64,000 nucleotides of DNA, from NCBI GenBank assembly GCA_910588945.1, contig CAJUSF010000013.1, positions 135,510 to 199,509 of the forward strand. Direction: 5' to 3'. Of the stretch, positions 50,250 through 59,092 are shown piece after piece. This DNA is from an uncultured Eggerthellaceae bacterium. GTDB taxonomy: Bacteria > Actinomycetota > Coriobacteriia > Coriobacteriales > Eggerthellaceae. The translations under genes were made by a program, and so were the position numbers. The stretch's first letter is position 1, and each line of letters opens with the position of its first letter. A model generated the notes under the pieces. That model was not told the origin of the DNA, made no database searches, and worked only from the letters and a program-made list of their open reading frames with translations.

Positions 50250-51110
50250 CTACTCACCCAAAGCGAAGCGAAGAAAGCCAGTGATCTTGATGGTGCCACC
50301 GAGCTCCTTGGCGCAAGAATCGACATACTGACCGACAGTCATGTCAGAGTCCTTCACGAAATCCTGCTCTGCAAGGCAGTTCTCCTTGTAGAACTTATCC
50401 ATTCTTCCCATGGCGATCTTCTCTTGGATGTTCTCCGGCTTGCCAGATTCTGCAGCCTGAGCCTTGTATATCTCCATCTCATGCGCTGCAACATCAGCAG
50501 GAACCGACTCGCGAGTAGCGGCGACCGGGTTGATCGCGGCAACCTGCATAGCAACGTCGCGTCCGCATTTTTGGAAACCCTCGGATGCAGGGTCGATACC
50601 CTCAACGTCGAATGTGACCAGAACGCCGATCTTACCGCCGCCATGGATGTAGGAAGAAACACCTTTCGCCTCGAGCTCGGAAACGCGAGCCAGCTGGCAG
50701 TTCTCGCCCATCACGTGGATGCAATCGGTGATGATCTCCTCAACGGTCTCGCCGTCGATCGAACAGCTGGGAAGCTTCTCGGCATCAACGGGCATATTCT
50801 CGAGAGCCGCACGTGCGATCTTCTCGGCATAACCCTTGAACTTCTCATTCATTCCTACGAAGTCAGTCTCGCAATTGAACTCAACGACCGCACCCTTTGT
50901 GCAAGTGTCGTCAACGATAGCCATAACAGTTCCCTCGTTGGTGGCGCGGCCCGCCTTCTTAGCAACAGCAGCCAATCCGCGTGTACGGAGAACATCAACA
51001 GCTGCCTCCATGTCACCGTTGGCCTCTGCGAGCGCCTTTTTGCACTCCATCATGCCCGCGCCGGTCATCTCGCGCAGCTCTTTGACCATGCTAGCAGTGA
51101 TCTCTGCCAT
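50250..51110 (-). CDS. tsf: Elongation factor Ts
   Basis: EF-Ts is the nucleotide exchange factor of EF-Tu. The 286-residue protein has the UBA-like N-terminus (MAEITASMVKELREMTGAGMM-type), the exchange motif CETDFVGMNEKF that contacts EF-Tu, and two core subdomains. AAGGGAGG precedes the ATG. It follows rpsB by 61 bases in the conserved rpsB-tsf operon. Confidence 0.98.
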   Translation of the reverse strand: MAEITASMVKELREMTGAGMMECKKALAEANGDMEAAVDVLRTRGLAAVAKKAGRATNEGTVMAIVDDTCTKGAVVEFNCETDFVGMNEKFKGYAEKIARAALENMPVDAEKLPSCSIDGETVEEIITDCIHVMGENCQLARVSELEAKGVSSYIHGGGKIGVLVTFDVEGIDPASEGFQKCGRDVAMQVAAINPVAATRESVPADVAAHEMEIYKAQAAESGKPENIQEKIAMGRMDKFYKENCLAEQDFVKDSDMTVGQYVDSCAKELGGTIKITGFLRFALGE

Positions 51111-51171
51111 ATCATTACCTCCCTTAAAGGATATTCTCGTATCGATAGTGGGCTGATTTCCGCCCCAAATC

Positions 51172-52023
51172 TTAAGCCTGATCGGCTACAGCCGCCTCTT
51201 CATCGGCAATGTTCGCATCAATCGCGCCAGCAAGCTCGTCTGCAGCGGCAGCGGAAACGACATCGCCCTGTTGAACCTCGGCGTTTGCAGCAGCAGGAGC
51301 CGCAGCATCGCTCATCTCAGCGGCGGTGACATCGGCGCCGGTGCCTGCGATAACAGCATCTGCGATGAAATTGCATAGCAAGCGCACGCTCCTGATCGCA
51401 TCGTCGTTCGCAGGGATTCCGTAATCGACATCATCCGGATCGCAGTTGGTATCAAGCGTACCAACGATCGGGATGTTGAGACGACGAGCCTCGTTGACCG
51501 CGATCTCCTCGCGGCAAGTGTCGATGATAAAGATCGCATCCGGGGTCTTTTTCATGTTGCGGATACCGTTGAGATTAGTTTGAAGCTTAGCAAGCTCTTT
51601 GCGCTTCAGGATCTGCTCCTTCTTCGGAAGAAGAGCCATGCGACCGTCGGCCTCTTGAGCCTCAAGGTCCTCCATGTAGACAACGCGCTGACGGATTGTT
51701 ACAAAGTTGGTAAGCATACCACCGAGCCAACGTGCGTTCACGTAAGGCATTCCACAACGATTCGCAGCCTCAGCAATGGGCTCCTGTGCCTGCTTTTTGG
51801 TACCGACAAAGAGCACCGTGCCCCCTTTGCGGGCAAGGTTGGAGACAAATGTGTATGCCTTATCCATATCCACAAGCGTCTGCTTGAGATCGATGATGTA
51901 GATATCTCCTCTGCTTCCGAAGATATACGGTTTCATCTTCGGGTTCCAGCGGCGAGTCTGGTGACCGAAATGCGCACCCGCGTCGATGAGCGACTGGATG
52001 CTGACCTTTGTTGGTGTAGCCAT
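51172..52023 (-). CDS. rpsB: 30S ribosomal protein S2 with Ala-rich C-terminal tail
   Basis: S2 binds the 30S platform late in assembly. From the ATG at 52023 it has 283 residues. The family sequence SLIDAGAHFGHQTRRWNPKM, FVGTKKQAQEPI, RWLGGMLTNF and IPIVGTLDTNCDPD is complete by about residue 235; the remaining 45-50 residues are Ala-rich and acidic. It is preceded by an extended -10 promoter and a folded leader (52070-52101) that may serve feedback control, as known for S2 operons in other bacteria. Confidence 0.97.
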   Translation of the reverse strand: MATPTKVSIQSLIDAGAHFGHQTRRWNPKMKPYIFGSRGDIYIIDLKQTLVDMDKAYTFVSNLARKGGTVLFVGTKKQAQEPIAEAANRCGMPYVNARWLGGMLTNFVTIRQRVVYMEDLEAQEADGRMALLPKKEQILKRKELAKLQTNLNGIRNMKKTPDAIFIIDTCREEIAVNEARRLNIPIVGTLDTNCDPDDVDYGIPANDDAIRSVRLLCNFIADAVIAGTGADVTAAEMSDAAAPAAANAEVQQGDVVSAAAADELAGAIDANIADEEAAVADQA

Positions 52024-52069
52024 GTCTAAAACTCCATTCGTTAGTCCTCTGCCCAAGGTCATCCCTGAT

Positions 52070-52101
52070 GCCCGCAACCCTCATAAGGGCCACTGGCAGG
52101 C
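52070..52101 (-). promoter_or_regulatory. Structured 5' leader of rpsB-tsf
   Basis: On the minus strand GCCTGC pairs with GCGGGC (one G-T pair), enclosing an inner CCCT-TATG-AGGG hairpin. The structure lies about 50-80 bases before the rpsB start, inside the 5' untranslated region. Confidence 0.5.
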
Positions 52102-52138
52102 ACAAGTCGCTTGAGCATGTGTGATTAGAAACTTCGAA

Positions 52139-52147
52139 AGTATACCA
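52139..52147 (-). promoter_or_regulatory. Extended -10 promoter of rpsB, TGGTATACT
   Basis: On the minus strand TG precedes TATACT by one base. No good -35 box is seen 17 bp upstream, as is common with extended -10 promoters. The leader to rpsB would be about 110 nt. Confidence 0.6.
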
Positions 52148-52171
52148 CAGTTATGGGCTTGAAATGACTAC

Positions 52172-53365
52172 TTATTTCGCAGCCTCGGCGGCTTCGCGCT
52201 CGAGCACTTTCTTCATCGCTGCGATGGCACACTCGATCTGCTCGTCTTCTGGCTCGTTCGTCGTAAGATACTGCATCTGCATCCCCGGCCATAAAATGAC
52301 CTTCACAAGAGGATTATCCGGATGGCTTCCAGCCCACTTCACCGTTATCTCGTACGAAATTCCCGCGATCAGCGGCAAGAATAATATCCTTACTGCTATG
52401 ACCAGCAGGAGCTTCGGAAGCCCATCAGCCACGCCGAGAGCGTCAATAAGAGCATTCACCGGAAGGATGGTATAGACGATGATCGCGATTACGAGCACCA
52501 TTATCAAAAACGCCGTGCCGCAGCGAACATGCAGCCGCGGGAAGCTCTTCGCGTTTTCCGGCGTGAGCGGCAATGCGTGCTCATAGCAGTGGATCGTTTT
52601 GTGCTCCGCGCCGTGGTACATGAACATACGGCGGATATCCTCCATCCGTCCGATAAGCCATATATAAAAGATAAACACGACCACTCTCAAGATGCCGTCG
52701 ACGACATTCCAAAGCACGGTGTTCGAGTCGTATTCGCCGACAATTAGATTCGTGATGGCAGCAGGAGCCACGATGAAAAGCGCCACGCCCAACACCACAC
52801 CGAGTACCATGGAAAGTCCCATGAAACCTTTCCCGAGCCCGTCGGAGTCCTTGTCAGCAGAATCCTTCTTCGAATCATCGGCGCAAACGGCCTCATCTTT
52901 GCTTTTTAGCTCATCTGAGAGCGTCACAAACTCAGGAGCCGCATCCGCCTCAGATGGCCTCACAACATATGCGCTAACCTCATCTTGCGCAGAGTCGAAC
53001 TGCTCCTCCATCTCCTCAACGATAACGTCAGCCTCTTTCTCAAGGCGTTCACGCTCATCGTCATCTGAAAAGGCATGCTCGGCAGCAATCTCGAGTGCCT
53101 TGAAGCCGAGCGCGAGCGATTCGACCAGCGCAGTGCATCCACGCACGAAAGGCCACCCCATCCAAGAGTGCTTCTTCTTGCCGGAGACAAGATCGTGCTC
53201 TTCTATATAGATATCGCCATCAGGCTCTCGCACAGCGACGGCCCAGTTATACTTACCGCGCATCATGATTCCCTCAAGAAGCGCCTGACCACCTACATGC
53301 GTCTTGATCTCGCCATCCTCGGCGAACGCGCGCGCAAGATCGCTCTTTTTTAGATCTTCTGACAT
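52172..53365 (-). CDS. DUF1385 (YqhQ-like) membrane protein
   Basis: The 397-residue protein belongs to the DUF1385 family of unknown function. It starts with a hydrophilic part including THVGGQALLEGIMMRGKYNWAVAVR, the family signature, then has an acidic stretch (about 125-200) and four to five membrane segments, with RMFMYHGAEHKTIHCYEHA between them, whose His and Glu residues could bind a metal. The ATG at 53365 has AGGA upstream and lies 8 bases after thyX. In other Gram-positive genomes the family often neighbours prfA and prmC; here it follows thyX. Confidence 0.9.
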   Translation of the reverse strand: MSEDLKKSDLARAFAEDGEIKTHVGGQALLEGIMMRGKYNWAVAVREPDGDIYIEEHDLVSGKKKHSWMGWPFVRGCTALVESLALGFKALEIAAEHAFSDDDERERLEKEADVIVEEMEEQFDSAQDEVSAYVVRPSEADAAPEFVTLSDELKSKDEAVCADDSKKDSADKDSDGLGKGFMGLSMVLGVVLGVALFIVAPAAITNLIVGEYDSNTVLWNVVDGILRVVVFIFYIWLIGRMEDIRRMFMYHGAEHKTIHCYEHALPLTPENAKSFPRLHVRCGTAFLIMVLVIAIIVYTILPVNALIDALGVADGLPKLLLVIAVRILFLPLIAGISYEITVKWAGSHPDNPLVKVILWPGMQMQYLTTNEPEDEQIECAIAAMKKVLEREAAEAAK

Positions 53366-53373
53366 AGCAGATC

Positions 53374-54048
53374 CTATTCTGCGGCAGGATAGGGATCGCC
53401 ACAGGTCATCTTGCCTTCCCTGCAAGGGCCGCTAACACACGGCGCGCCGGCGCGCTTAAAGACGAACGGAGCGCTCGGGCGCACCAGATCAAGCATCTTG
53501 CAAGCAAGCTCGCGAATCTCCCATTGGGCCCGCTTGCAGCAGCGCAGCTCGAAGAAATGCAGAAGTTCGCGAACGTTCATGGTAACAACGATCTTCGTTT
53601 CAGCCGCATTCGGAAGGACGAATCTGGCATCCTCGGCCGGAATCCCAAGCTCTACAAGATCAGCATATGCCTGCTCAGCCACTTGCATCGCACTATCAAA
53701 AAGGGCATTGGCCTTCTCGTTTTTCGCAATCGTATCGGGTTTTATAACCTCAATACCTTCCTTGAATTTCACATAGCGCTGTGATTGCTGATTGAAGCTC
53801 GCAAGACGATGCCTCACCAACTGATGCGTGAGCGCACGCGACACGCCGTCAATTGCGAACGTATAACTGGCATGCTCGAGCGTGGAGAAATGCCCGCCCG
53901 CCATGATCGTGCTGAGCACCGAGGCAACCCTCTCCGGTGGCATCGTCTCCATCAGCTCTTTGGCACCAACTGGCGCATAGCATAGGCGCGCCGCTGTGGC
54001 TATCGCGCGTTCAGGGTCAGGAGTGTGATAAAGAAGTTCTACTTGCAT
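53374..54048 (-). CDS. thyX: FAD-dependent thymidylate synthase ThyX
   Basis: ThyX makes dTMP from dUMP with methylenetetrahydrofolate and FADH2, replacing ThyA. The 224-residue protein has the ThyX motif RHRLASFNQQSQR, preceded by HFSTLEHASYTFAIDG, and the C-terminal LLHFFELRCCKRAQWEIREL. The tail APCVSGPCREGKMTCG holds extra cysteines as in many ThyX proteins of anaerobes. With TrmFO it is the second flavin-dependent folate enzyme of the window. Confidence 0.97.
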   Translation of the reverse strand: MQVELLYHTPDPERAIATAARLCYAPVGAKELMETMPPERVASVLSTIMAGGHFSTLEHASYTFAIDGVSRALTHQLVRHRLASFNQQSQRYVKFKEGIEVIKPDTIAKNEKANALFDSAMQVAEQAYADLVELGIPAEDARFVLPNAAETKIVVTMNVRELLHFFELRCCKRAQWEIRELACKMLDLVRPSAPFVFKRAGAPCVSGPCREGKMTCGDPYPAAE

Positions 54049-54189
54049 ATCTTCTCTTCCGATCGAAATGTGCGTATCGCCTCATCGGCTGACATATGCC
54101 GATAAGGCTTGTAACGAAATGTTCTTTTCGAACAAACAGTATAAAGACGAATCGCGCCCATCGCGGCACCAATCGATGAAATACCCATC

Positions 54190-54217
54190 TAATTACACAA
54201 CTTGCCATCAATATCAA
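54190..54217 (-). promoter_or_regulatory. Possible thyX promoter, TTGATA-16-TAATTA
   Basis: On the minus strand TTGATA (54212-54217) and TAATTA (54190-54195) are 16 bp apart. The match is moderate and the leader of about 135 nt is long. Confidence 0.35.
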
Positions 54218-54304
54218 CGTTTGGGCAAATATCTTTAAATGATCCCCGCTTCGATGATTCGGTGTCCTACAATCAAGATATAGCAGCAAAGAAAGGACTC
54301 TGAA

Positions 54305-54673
54305 ATGGCTGAGGATATGAACACCAAACTCGCCCCCTACGGGATCGACTACCTCGATGCAATGGATCGCATGGACAACGACGGAGATCTATATAAGATG
54401 CTCGCGTTGAAGTATCTCGACAACAGCAAATACACCGATTTGGTGGCAGCCCTTGAGGTCGAAGACTTCGATGAGGCTTATAAGGCCGCACATTCGCTCA
54501 AAGGCGTTGCCGGTAACCTCTCATTCTCAAAGCTGTTCGATGTCGCAGCCTCCATGTCTGAGGCTCTATTTCAAGGTGAATATCAGGCCGCCGAAAAGAT
54601 GCTTCCCGATCTCAGCGATGCCAACGACAAGGTAATCGAAGGCCTTAACGCTTGGAAAGACGGTTCGCTATAG
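54305..54673 (+). CDS. Stand-alone histidine phosphotransfer (HPt) domain protein
   Basis: The 122-residue protein is a single four-helix HPt domain with the phosphoacceptor in AAHSLKGVAGNLSF (His63). Such proteins pass phosphoryl groups between hybrid histidine kinases and response regulators. No kinase, receiver or chemotaxis gene is near it; its neighbours are thyX and a cell-wall LCP gene, both on the other strand. AAAGGAC precedes the ATG and a strong terminator follows. It has no membrane segment. Partner proteins cannot be inferred. Confidence 0.9.
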   Translation: MAEDMNTKLAPYGIDYLDAMDRMDNDGDLYKMLALKYLDNSKYTDLVAALEVEDFDEAYKAAHSLKGVAGNLSFSKLFDVAASMSEALFQGEYQAAEKMLPDLSDANDKVIEGLNAWKDGSL

Positions 54674-54723
54674 AAGAAACGCCCCCCAGATCCCCTACAA
54701 AACGATCATCTGAAACATAAACC

Positions 54724-54765
54724 AAAGAAGCGGAAACTGCATCAAGTAGCTCCGCTTCTTTTATT
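54724..54765 (+). terminator. Terminator of the HPt gene, probably bidirectional
   Basis: A perfect 11-bp stem AAAGAAGCGGA / TCCGCTTCTTT with a 16-nt loop is followed by TTTTA on the plus strand. An A/T-rich start of the stem gives a short T-run on the other strand too. Confidence 0.85.
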
Positions 54766-54850
54766 CATGAATGATAAGCGCCATTGCTTTCTCTACGATT
54801 TCCCATAGAGGCTCATACGCTCGGGCGGCGTATCGCCTATACTCGCCAGC

Positions 54851-56296
54851 TTAAGCAGCCTTCGCTGCATCTAAGCTACCGCCACCACTCGAATCCGATC
54901 CATCCCCACCGCTCTCTCCAGGCTTTTCGGTATCCCCCGGATCCGGCTCGATAGGAGTTGAGGGATCAGTCGGCTTTGTGGTCGTATTAGTCGAACCACT
55001 GTTGCCGCTATTAGTGCCTGACGAGTTCGAATTTGTCGGCGGTTTGTACGAAGGCTTGGTTACAGTAGCCGCGCCGCTATTAGCCTCATCGTCGTCATCG
55101 TATACAAAAACGTTGGAAACATCGGTGCTTCCCTTATAATCGGCTGCTGTCTTAGTTGACACATAATCACCCGGATCTCCACCTTCTTTGAAGACCTTCA
55201 TCATCTCGGCTGTCTTCTCCTCATCGTTGATGACAAAAGAGATACCCTTGATGGTCTTGGTATATGAAGGAAGCATGCATGAATACATCGTAAGTTCATC
55301 CGCATTGGCGAAATTCTGTGCCAAACCGATGATATCCATCACATCAAGATCAGTAACCACACAGTCTATAGCCGCCTCAATGATGCCAGGGATCGATGTC
55401 AAAGGAGCGTTCAGCACCTCATTGGCGATAGCTTCGATCACCATACGCTGATGCTTCTGACGCGTGAAGTCGCCATCGGGATAGTCGCGGTTACGCGCGA
55501 AAGTTAGTGCCGCACCACCACTCAGATGCTGTGTACCCTCCTCGATAACATAATGATTTCCGTCCCAATCGCACTTCTTGTTGTCGATCTTGGACTCATT
55601 TTCTACCGTCACACCGCCCACAGCATCGACAAGGTTCGCCAAGTCGTTGAAGCTCACTTCTGCATAGTGCGTAATCTCAATATCAAGCAGATCCTCTGCA
55701 GCTTCGATAGCACCAGCTGGTCCGTTGAAAGCGTATGCGGCATTAAACTTCTGCGTTCCGTATCCCGGAATATCGATCTTTGTATCACGGGGAATAGAAA
55801 GAAGCGTTACCTTATGCTCCTTCGGGTCAACGCGTGCGACGATGTTCGAGTCGCTTCGGCCGTAACCCTCTACGCTCTTATCGCGTGTGTCTGAACCCAT
55901 AAGCATCATATAAAACACATCATCAAGCGATGTGTTGTACGATGCAAGCGCTTCATTGATCTTCATTAGCTCATCATCTGACTTATCGCCTTTGGTAAGC
56001 GAATCGTTCAGATGCATAATATAAAGGCCGAATGCAGTTCCAGATCCGAGAAGAATAACCAAAATCGATATCAAAACGATCATGATCGCTTTTTTCTTCT
56101 TGGACATGCCTGTCTTTTTGGCAGCCACGCTGTAACCACCCGATGTGCGCGAATAAGACTCAAACGACTGACCAACAGGATTTACGTTCGATTTGTGCAT
56201 ACCGGAGTTATAAACCGATGCATTATGAACTACCGTGGGGTTGCCCGAGGGCTGATATGGACTGCTCTTCTTGTTGGGTTTACGCTTATGAGGCAT
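54851..56296 (-). CDS. LytR-CpsA-Psr (LCP) family cell wall polymer ligase
   Basis: The 481-residue protein has a cytoplasmic tail (1-68), one membrane segment (70-93), an external LCP domain and a Ser/Thr/Pro/Gly-rich C-terminal tail of about 90 residues. The LCP catalytic features are intact: GSDTRDK, LLSIPRDTKIDIPGYG, HYAEVSFNDLANLVDAVGGV, and FARNRDYPDGDFTRQKHQR, with the arginines that bind the lipid pyrophosphate. It probably attaches a glycopolymer to peptidoglycan and is the active counterpart of the divergent LCP protein at 46939-48807. It lies beside sugar transferase genes. Confidence 0.94.
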   Translation of the reverse strand: MPHKRKPNKKSSPYQPSGNPTVVHNASVYNSGMHKSNVNPVGQSFESYSRTSGGYSVAAKKTGMSKKKKAIMIVLISILVILLGSGTAFGLYIMHLNDSLTKGDKSDDELMKINEALASYNTSLDDVFYMMLMGSDTRDKSVEGYGRSDSNIVARVDPKEHKVTLLSIPRDTKIDIPGYGTQKFNAAYAFNGPAGAIEAAEDLLDIEITHYAEVSFNDLANLVDAVGGVTVENESKIDNKKCDWDGNHYVIEEGTQHLSGGAALTFARNRDYPDGDFTRQKHQRMVIEAIANEVLNAPLTSIPGIIEAAIDCVVTDLDVMDIIGLAQNFANADELTMYSCMLPSYTKTIKGISFVINDEEKTAEMMKVFKEGGDPGDYVSTKTAADYKGSTDVSNVFVYDDDDEANSGAATVTKPSYKPPTNSNSSGTNSGNSGSTNTTTKPTDPSTPIEPDPGDTEKPGESGGDGSDSSGGGSLDAAKAA

Positions 56297-56490
56297 CTTC
56301 CGAATCTTCCGATCTGTTCTATTTGGACTATATTGCGGTTAAAATTCCGGTAACGATAGCTTTCTTAGATACTCTTATCTTTGAATCGAATATTATAACG
56401 AAATCTTGAATACAGTGCATCTCTTCACATCATAAGCATGAAATCTTTCGACCGCTTTCAACTGATTTTCAGGAAAACAAACACGCAGGT

Positions 56491-57543
56491 CTATCGATTG
56501 GCCTTCAATCGCGCAAAAATATTGGTGCTGTTGCGTTTGACAAATGATATGAATGAACTCTGGAGCTTTGTCATAGTAACGCTACCCCGACGCATCGGTG
56601 CGAACAGGCACGCCATGATCGCACTTGTCGGCTCAGCGAGCGCCAAAGCCTCGATCGCCTGCGGAGTTGATATCATCCGCCTGATCTCTTCGCGCTTTTC
56701 CGTGCGGCTAAGATCGCAGTTGCGACACGTCACATTTTCGATGCAACCAACCAAGCGCTCGGCATATCTTCTCGCCAAGAACTCGCGCACCGCTGGCGTA
56801 TCGATGCCCCAATGCTCATAAAGCTCGTGCATCCACGCGTTTTCTTCCTCGCGCTTATCATACATATCGGGACGATACCTCGTGTTCTCACTCTCCTCGC
56901 GCGCACGGAGGAAGTGATAGTAGCGCCCCGACATCGCACCCACGCGCTCGATATCACGCACCACTTCCAGATTAAACGGCAGATCATCCCAAAATGTATC
57001 GGGAAAGAATATTTCCCTATCGACAAGATAACTTCTCTTATAAAGCTTGTTCCAAGGCGCATATAGAAGCTGCGCATCAAAAAGCTGTGCCGCGGCCTCT
57101 CTGAACATGTGCTGCGTCTCATAGACCGCATCCGGAGCGCTCCTTGTCTCCCGATAGGCTTTATCATCCTTGTAATAGGTATCGATATAAAAACCCGTTA
57201 CCACAAGTTCGAGATCATACTCCTCGGCAAAAGAATACATATCCTCAAGCATCGAAGGCTCCGCCCAGTCATCAGCATCCATGAAGTAGAGATATTCCCC
57301 CTGCGCCTTAGCGATCGCGGCATTTCTAGCTCCGGCCGCACCGGCATTTTTCTGATGGATGACATTTATCCTTGAGTCAGACAGCGCCAACTCATCTGCA
57401 ATGGCACCGGTCCTATCGGTACTTCCATCATTGACTATGAATACGTCGTAGTCCTTGAATGTCTGGCCTTGCAATGTGCTGATCGACTTCTCGATCCATT
57501 TCTCCACGTTATAAGCAGGGATTATCACGCTTATTGCTGCCAT
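56491..57543 (-). CDS. Family 2 glycosyltransferase
   Basis: This 350-residue enzyme starts with the GT2 nucleotide-sugar domain: ISVIIPAYNVEKWIEKSI, IVNDGSTDRTG, NAGAAGARNAAIAKAQGEYLYFMDADDW with the DxD metal site. The C-terminal 130 residues are mostly helical and rich in Arg and Glu, without membrane segments. It most likely adds a sugar to a lipid-linked or wall polymer; donor and acceptor are unknown. It is flanked by the LCP gene and the divergent WecA/TagO-like gene. Confidence 0.93.
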   Translation of the reverse strand: MAAISVIIPAYNVEKWIEKSISTLQGQTFKDYDVFIVNDGSTDRTGAIADELALSDSRINVIHQKNAGAAGARNAAIAKAQGEYLYFMDADDWAEPSMLEDMYSFAEEYDLELVVTGFYIDTYYKDDKAYRETRSAPDAVYETQHMFREAAAQLFDAQLLYAPWNKLYKRSYLVDREIFFPDTFWDDLPFNLEVVRDIERVGAMSGRYYHFLRAREESENTRYRPDMYDKREEENAWMHELYEHWGIDTPAVREFLARRYAERLVGCIENVTCRNCDLSRTEKREEIRRMISTPQAIEALALAEPTSAIMACLFAPMRRGSVTMTKLQSSFISFVKRNSTNIFARLKANR

Positions 57544-57748
57544 AAGATAAGAACTTCCTTAAATGATCGCTTGAGGATCGCCGATAACAGTATGTCCGAC
57601 CGATGGGGCGCACCTTGATAAGAGCAAAGCTAGGCCATCTGAGACATATGATGCATTCTATCATCTATTCGCTACAGGCGAGCATCCGAGCGCAATGCGC
57701 AGCTTGGGTTCAACTCGCGAAAAGAAGCACCCATGTCCACTATGGAGT

Positions 57749-57754
57749 ATAATC
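57749..57754 (+). promoter_or_regulatory. Probable -10 element before the WecA/TagO-like gene
   Basis: A perfect TATAAT lies 57 bases before the chosen ATG at 57811. It argues that in-frame ATGs further left (57733) are not used. The -35 region is poor (AAGCAC at 17 bp). Confidence 0.45.
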
Positions 57755-57810
57755 TCATCTACCGTTTAAGACTGTATCGCGCGGGTGCTCTGCGTATTAG
57801 GAATAGAGGG

Positions 57811-58971
57811 ATGCAACTGATGAGGTGGGTAGAATTCGGCTGTCTTTTCGTGATAGCCCTCATTACCACCATCGCCTTGGTACCCCTTGCGAAGAAGCTC
57901 GCCGTCAAGCTGGATGCCATCGATTATCCGGATGAGCGAAGGGTGAACCAAACGCCCATCCCACGCTTGGGCGGTATTGCCATCATAGGCGGCATAGCTA
58001 TAAGCCTTTTCATGGCTTGGCTCGGCTCGTATTTCTTTGGATGGCGCACTCCGTTCTCCGGTCATCCCGGACTTACGATCAACTATCTTTGGACCATCAT
58101 CGGAATGCTCTTCATGTTTGGTGTGGGTCTTATCGACGACGTCTTCGATCTGCGCGCACTCGTGAAACTCGGCGGACAGATCATCGCCGCCACCATAGTC
58201 ACATTCTCAGGCGTGCTCCTATCGAGCATCCATAATCCGTTCGGATCGGGCTTCATCGAATTCGGATGGCTCGCATATCCGATCACGATATTCTATCTGG
58301 TTGCATTCGCCAATATAATCAACCTGATCGACGGCCTTGATGGCTTGGCATCGGGCATAACGATGATCTCGGCATTAACCATATTCGTCTTCGCCGTACT
58401 CACGAACCGCTTTGATGCCGCCATCATCAGCATCGCTATCGCAGGCGCTTGCATCGGATTTCTCCGATACAACTTCTACCCTGCCTCCATCTTTATGGGA
58501 GACTCAGGCGCACTATTCCTCGGATTCTCGCTCGGTATAGCCTCGCTTTTGGCTGTGACCAGAGCAGCACTGTTCGTATCGCTACTCGTTCCTATCCTAG
58601 CCGCGGGCATACCGATCATGGATACGTTTTTCGCCATCATAAGACGACTGCGCGCGCACGAGTCTATCATCGCAGCCGATAAGGGCCACATTCACCACAA
58701 GCTTCTTCAAGCTGGGTTCAGCCAACGCAAAACCGTGCTCATCATGTGGGCTTGGACGGCGATACTGGCTCTGTGCGGCATCTTCATCACGGAAGCTGTA
58801 GGCTTTGCGAGGATTCCGTTCTTCATCATCATCTTGGGCGTTACCATCTATGTCGTGGTGAAACTACAGCTCCTGCATCCGGTATTGATCCATCATTACA
58901 ACCCACGTGGCGCGCGAAAGCCAAAGAGCTCAGATGGCGCAGATGATAGACATGGGGACGACATCGGTTAA
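57811..58971 (+). CDS. WecA/TagO-like undecaprenyl-phosphate N-acetylglucosaminyl-1-phosphate transferase
   Basis: This enzyme family transfers a sugar-1-phosphate to undecaprenyl phosphate to start wall polymer synthesis. The 386-residue protein has about ten membrane segments and all family motifs: DERRVNQTPIPRLGG, GVGLIDDVFDLRAL, NLIDGLDGLASG, FMGDSGALFLGF, and HIHHKLLQAGFSQRKTV with the His-rich cytoplasmic loop of the WecA/TagO branch (not MraY). Two ATGs, 57811 and 57820, are plausible; both have purine-rich sequence upstream. It probably supplies the lipid-linked primer for the polymer handled by the neighbouring GT2 and LCP proteins. Confidence 0.93.
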   Translation: MQLMRWVEFGCLFVIALITTIALVPLAKKLAVKLDAIDYPDERRVNQTPIPRLGGIAIIGGIAISLFMAWLGSYFFGWRTPFSGHPGLTINYLWTIIGMLFMFGVGLIDDVFDLRALVKLGGQIIAATIVTFSGVLLSSIHNPFGSGFIEFGWLAYPITIFYLVAFANIINLIDGLDGLASGITMISALTIFVFAVLTNRFDAAIISIAIAGACIGFLRYNFYPASIFMGDSGALFLGFSLGIASLLAVTRAALFVSLLVPILAAGIPIMDTFFAIIRRLRAHESIIAADKGHIHHKLLQAGFSQRKTVLIMWAWTAILALCGIFITEAVGFARIPFFIIILGVTIYVVVKLQLLHPVLIHHYNPRGARKPKSSDGADDRHGDDIG

Positions 58972-59092
58972 ACCATCCGCGTTCTATCTGCGCAAAGTTA
59001 CCCGTATAGATTCCAAACATCATCTTGTGCGCGGCGATTTTTGTCCTAGGCAACTTTTCCCTTTGCGCCCTACGCTTAACGATATGCGATCT

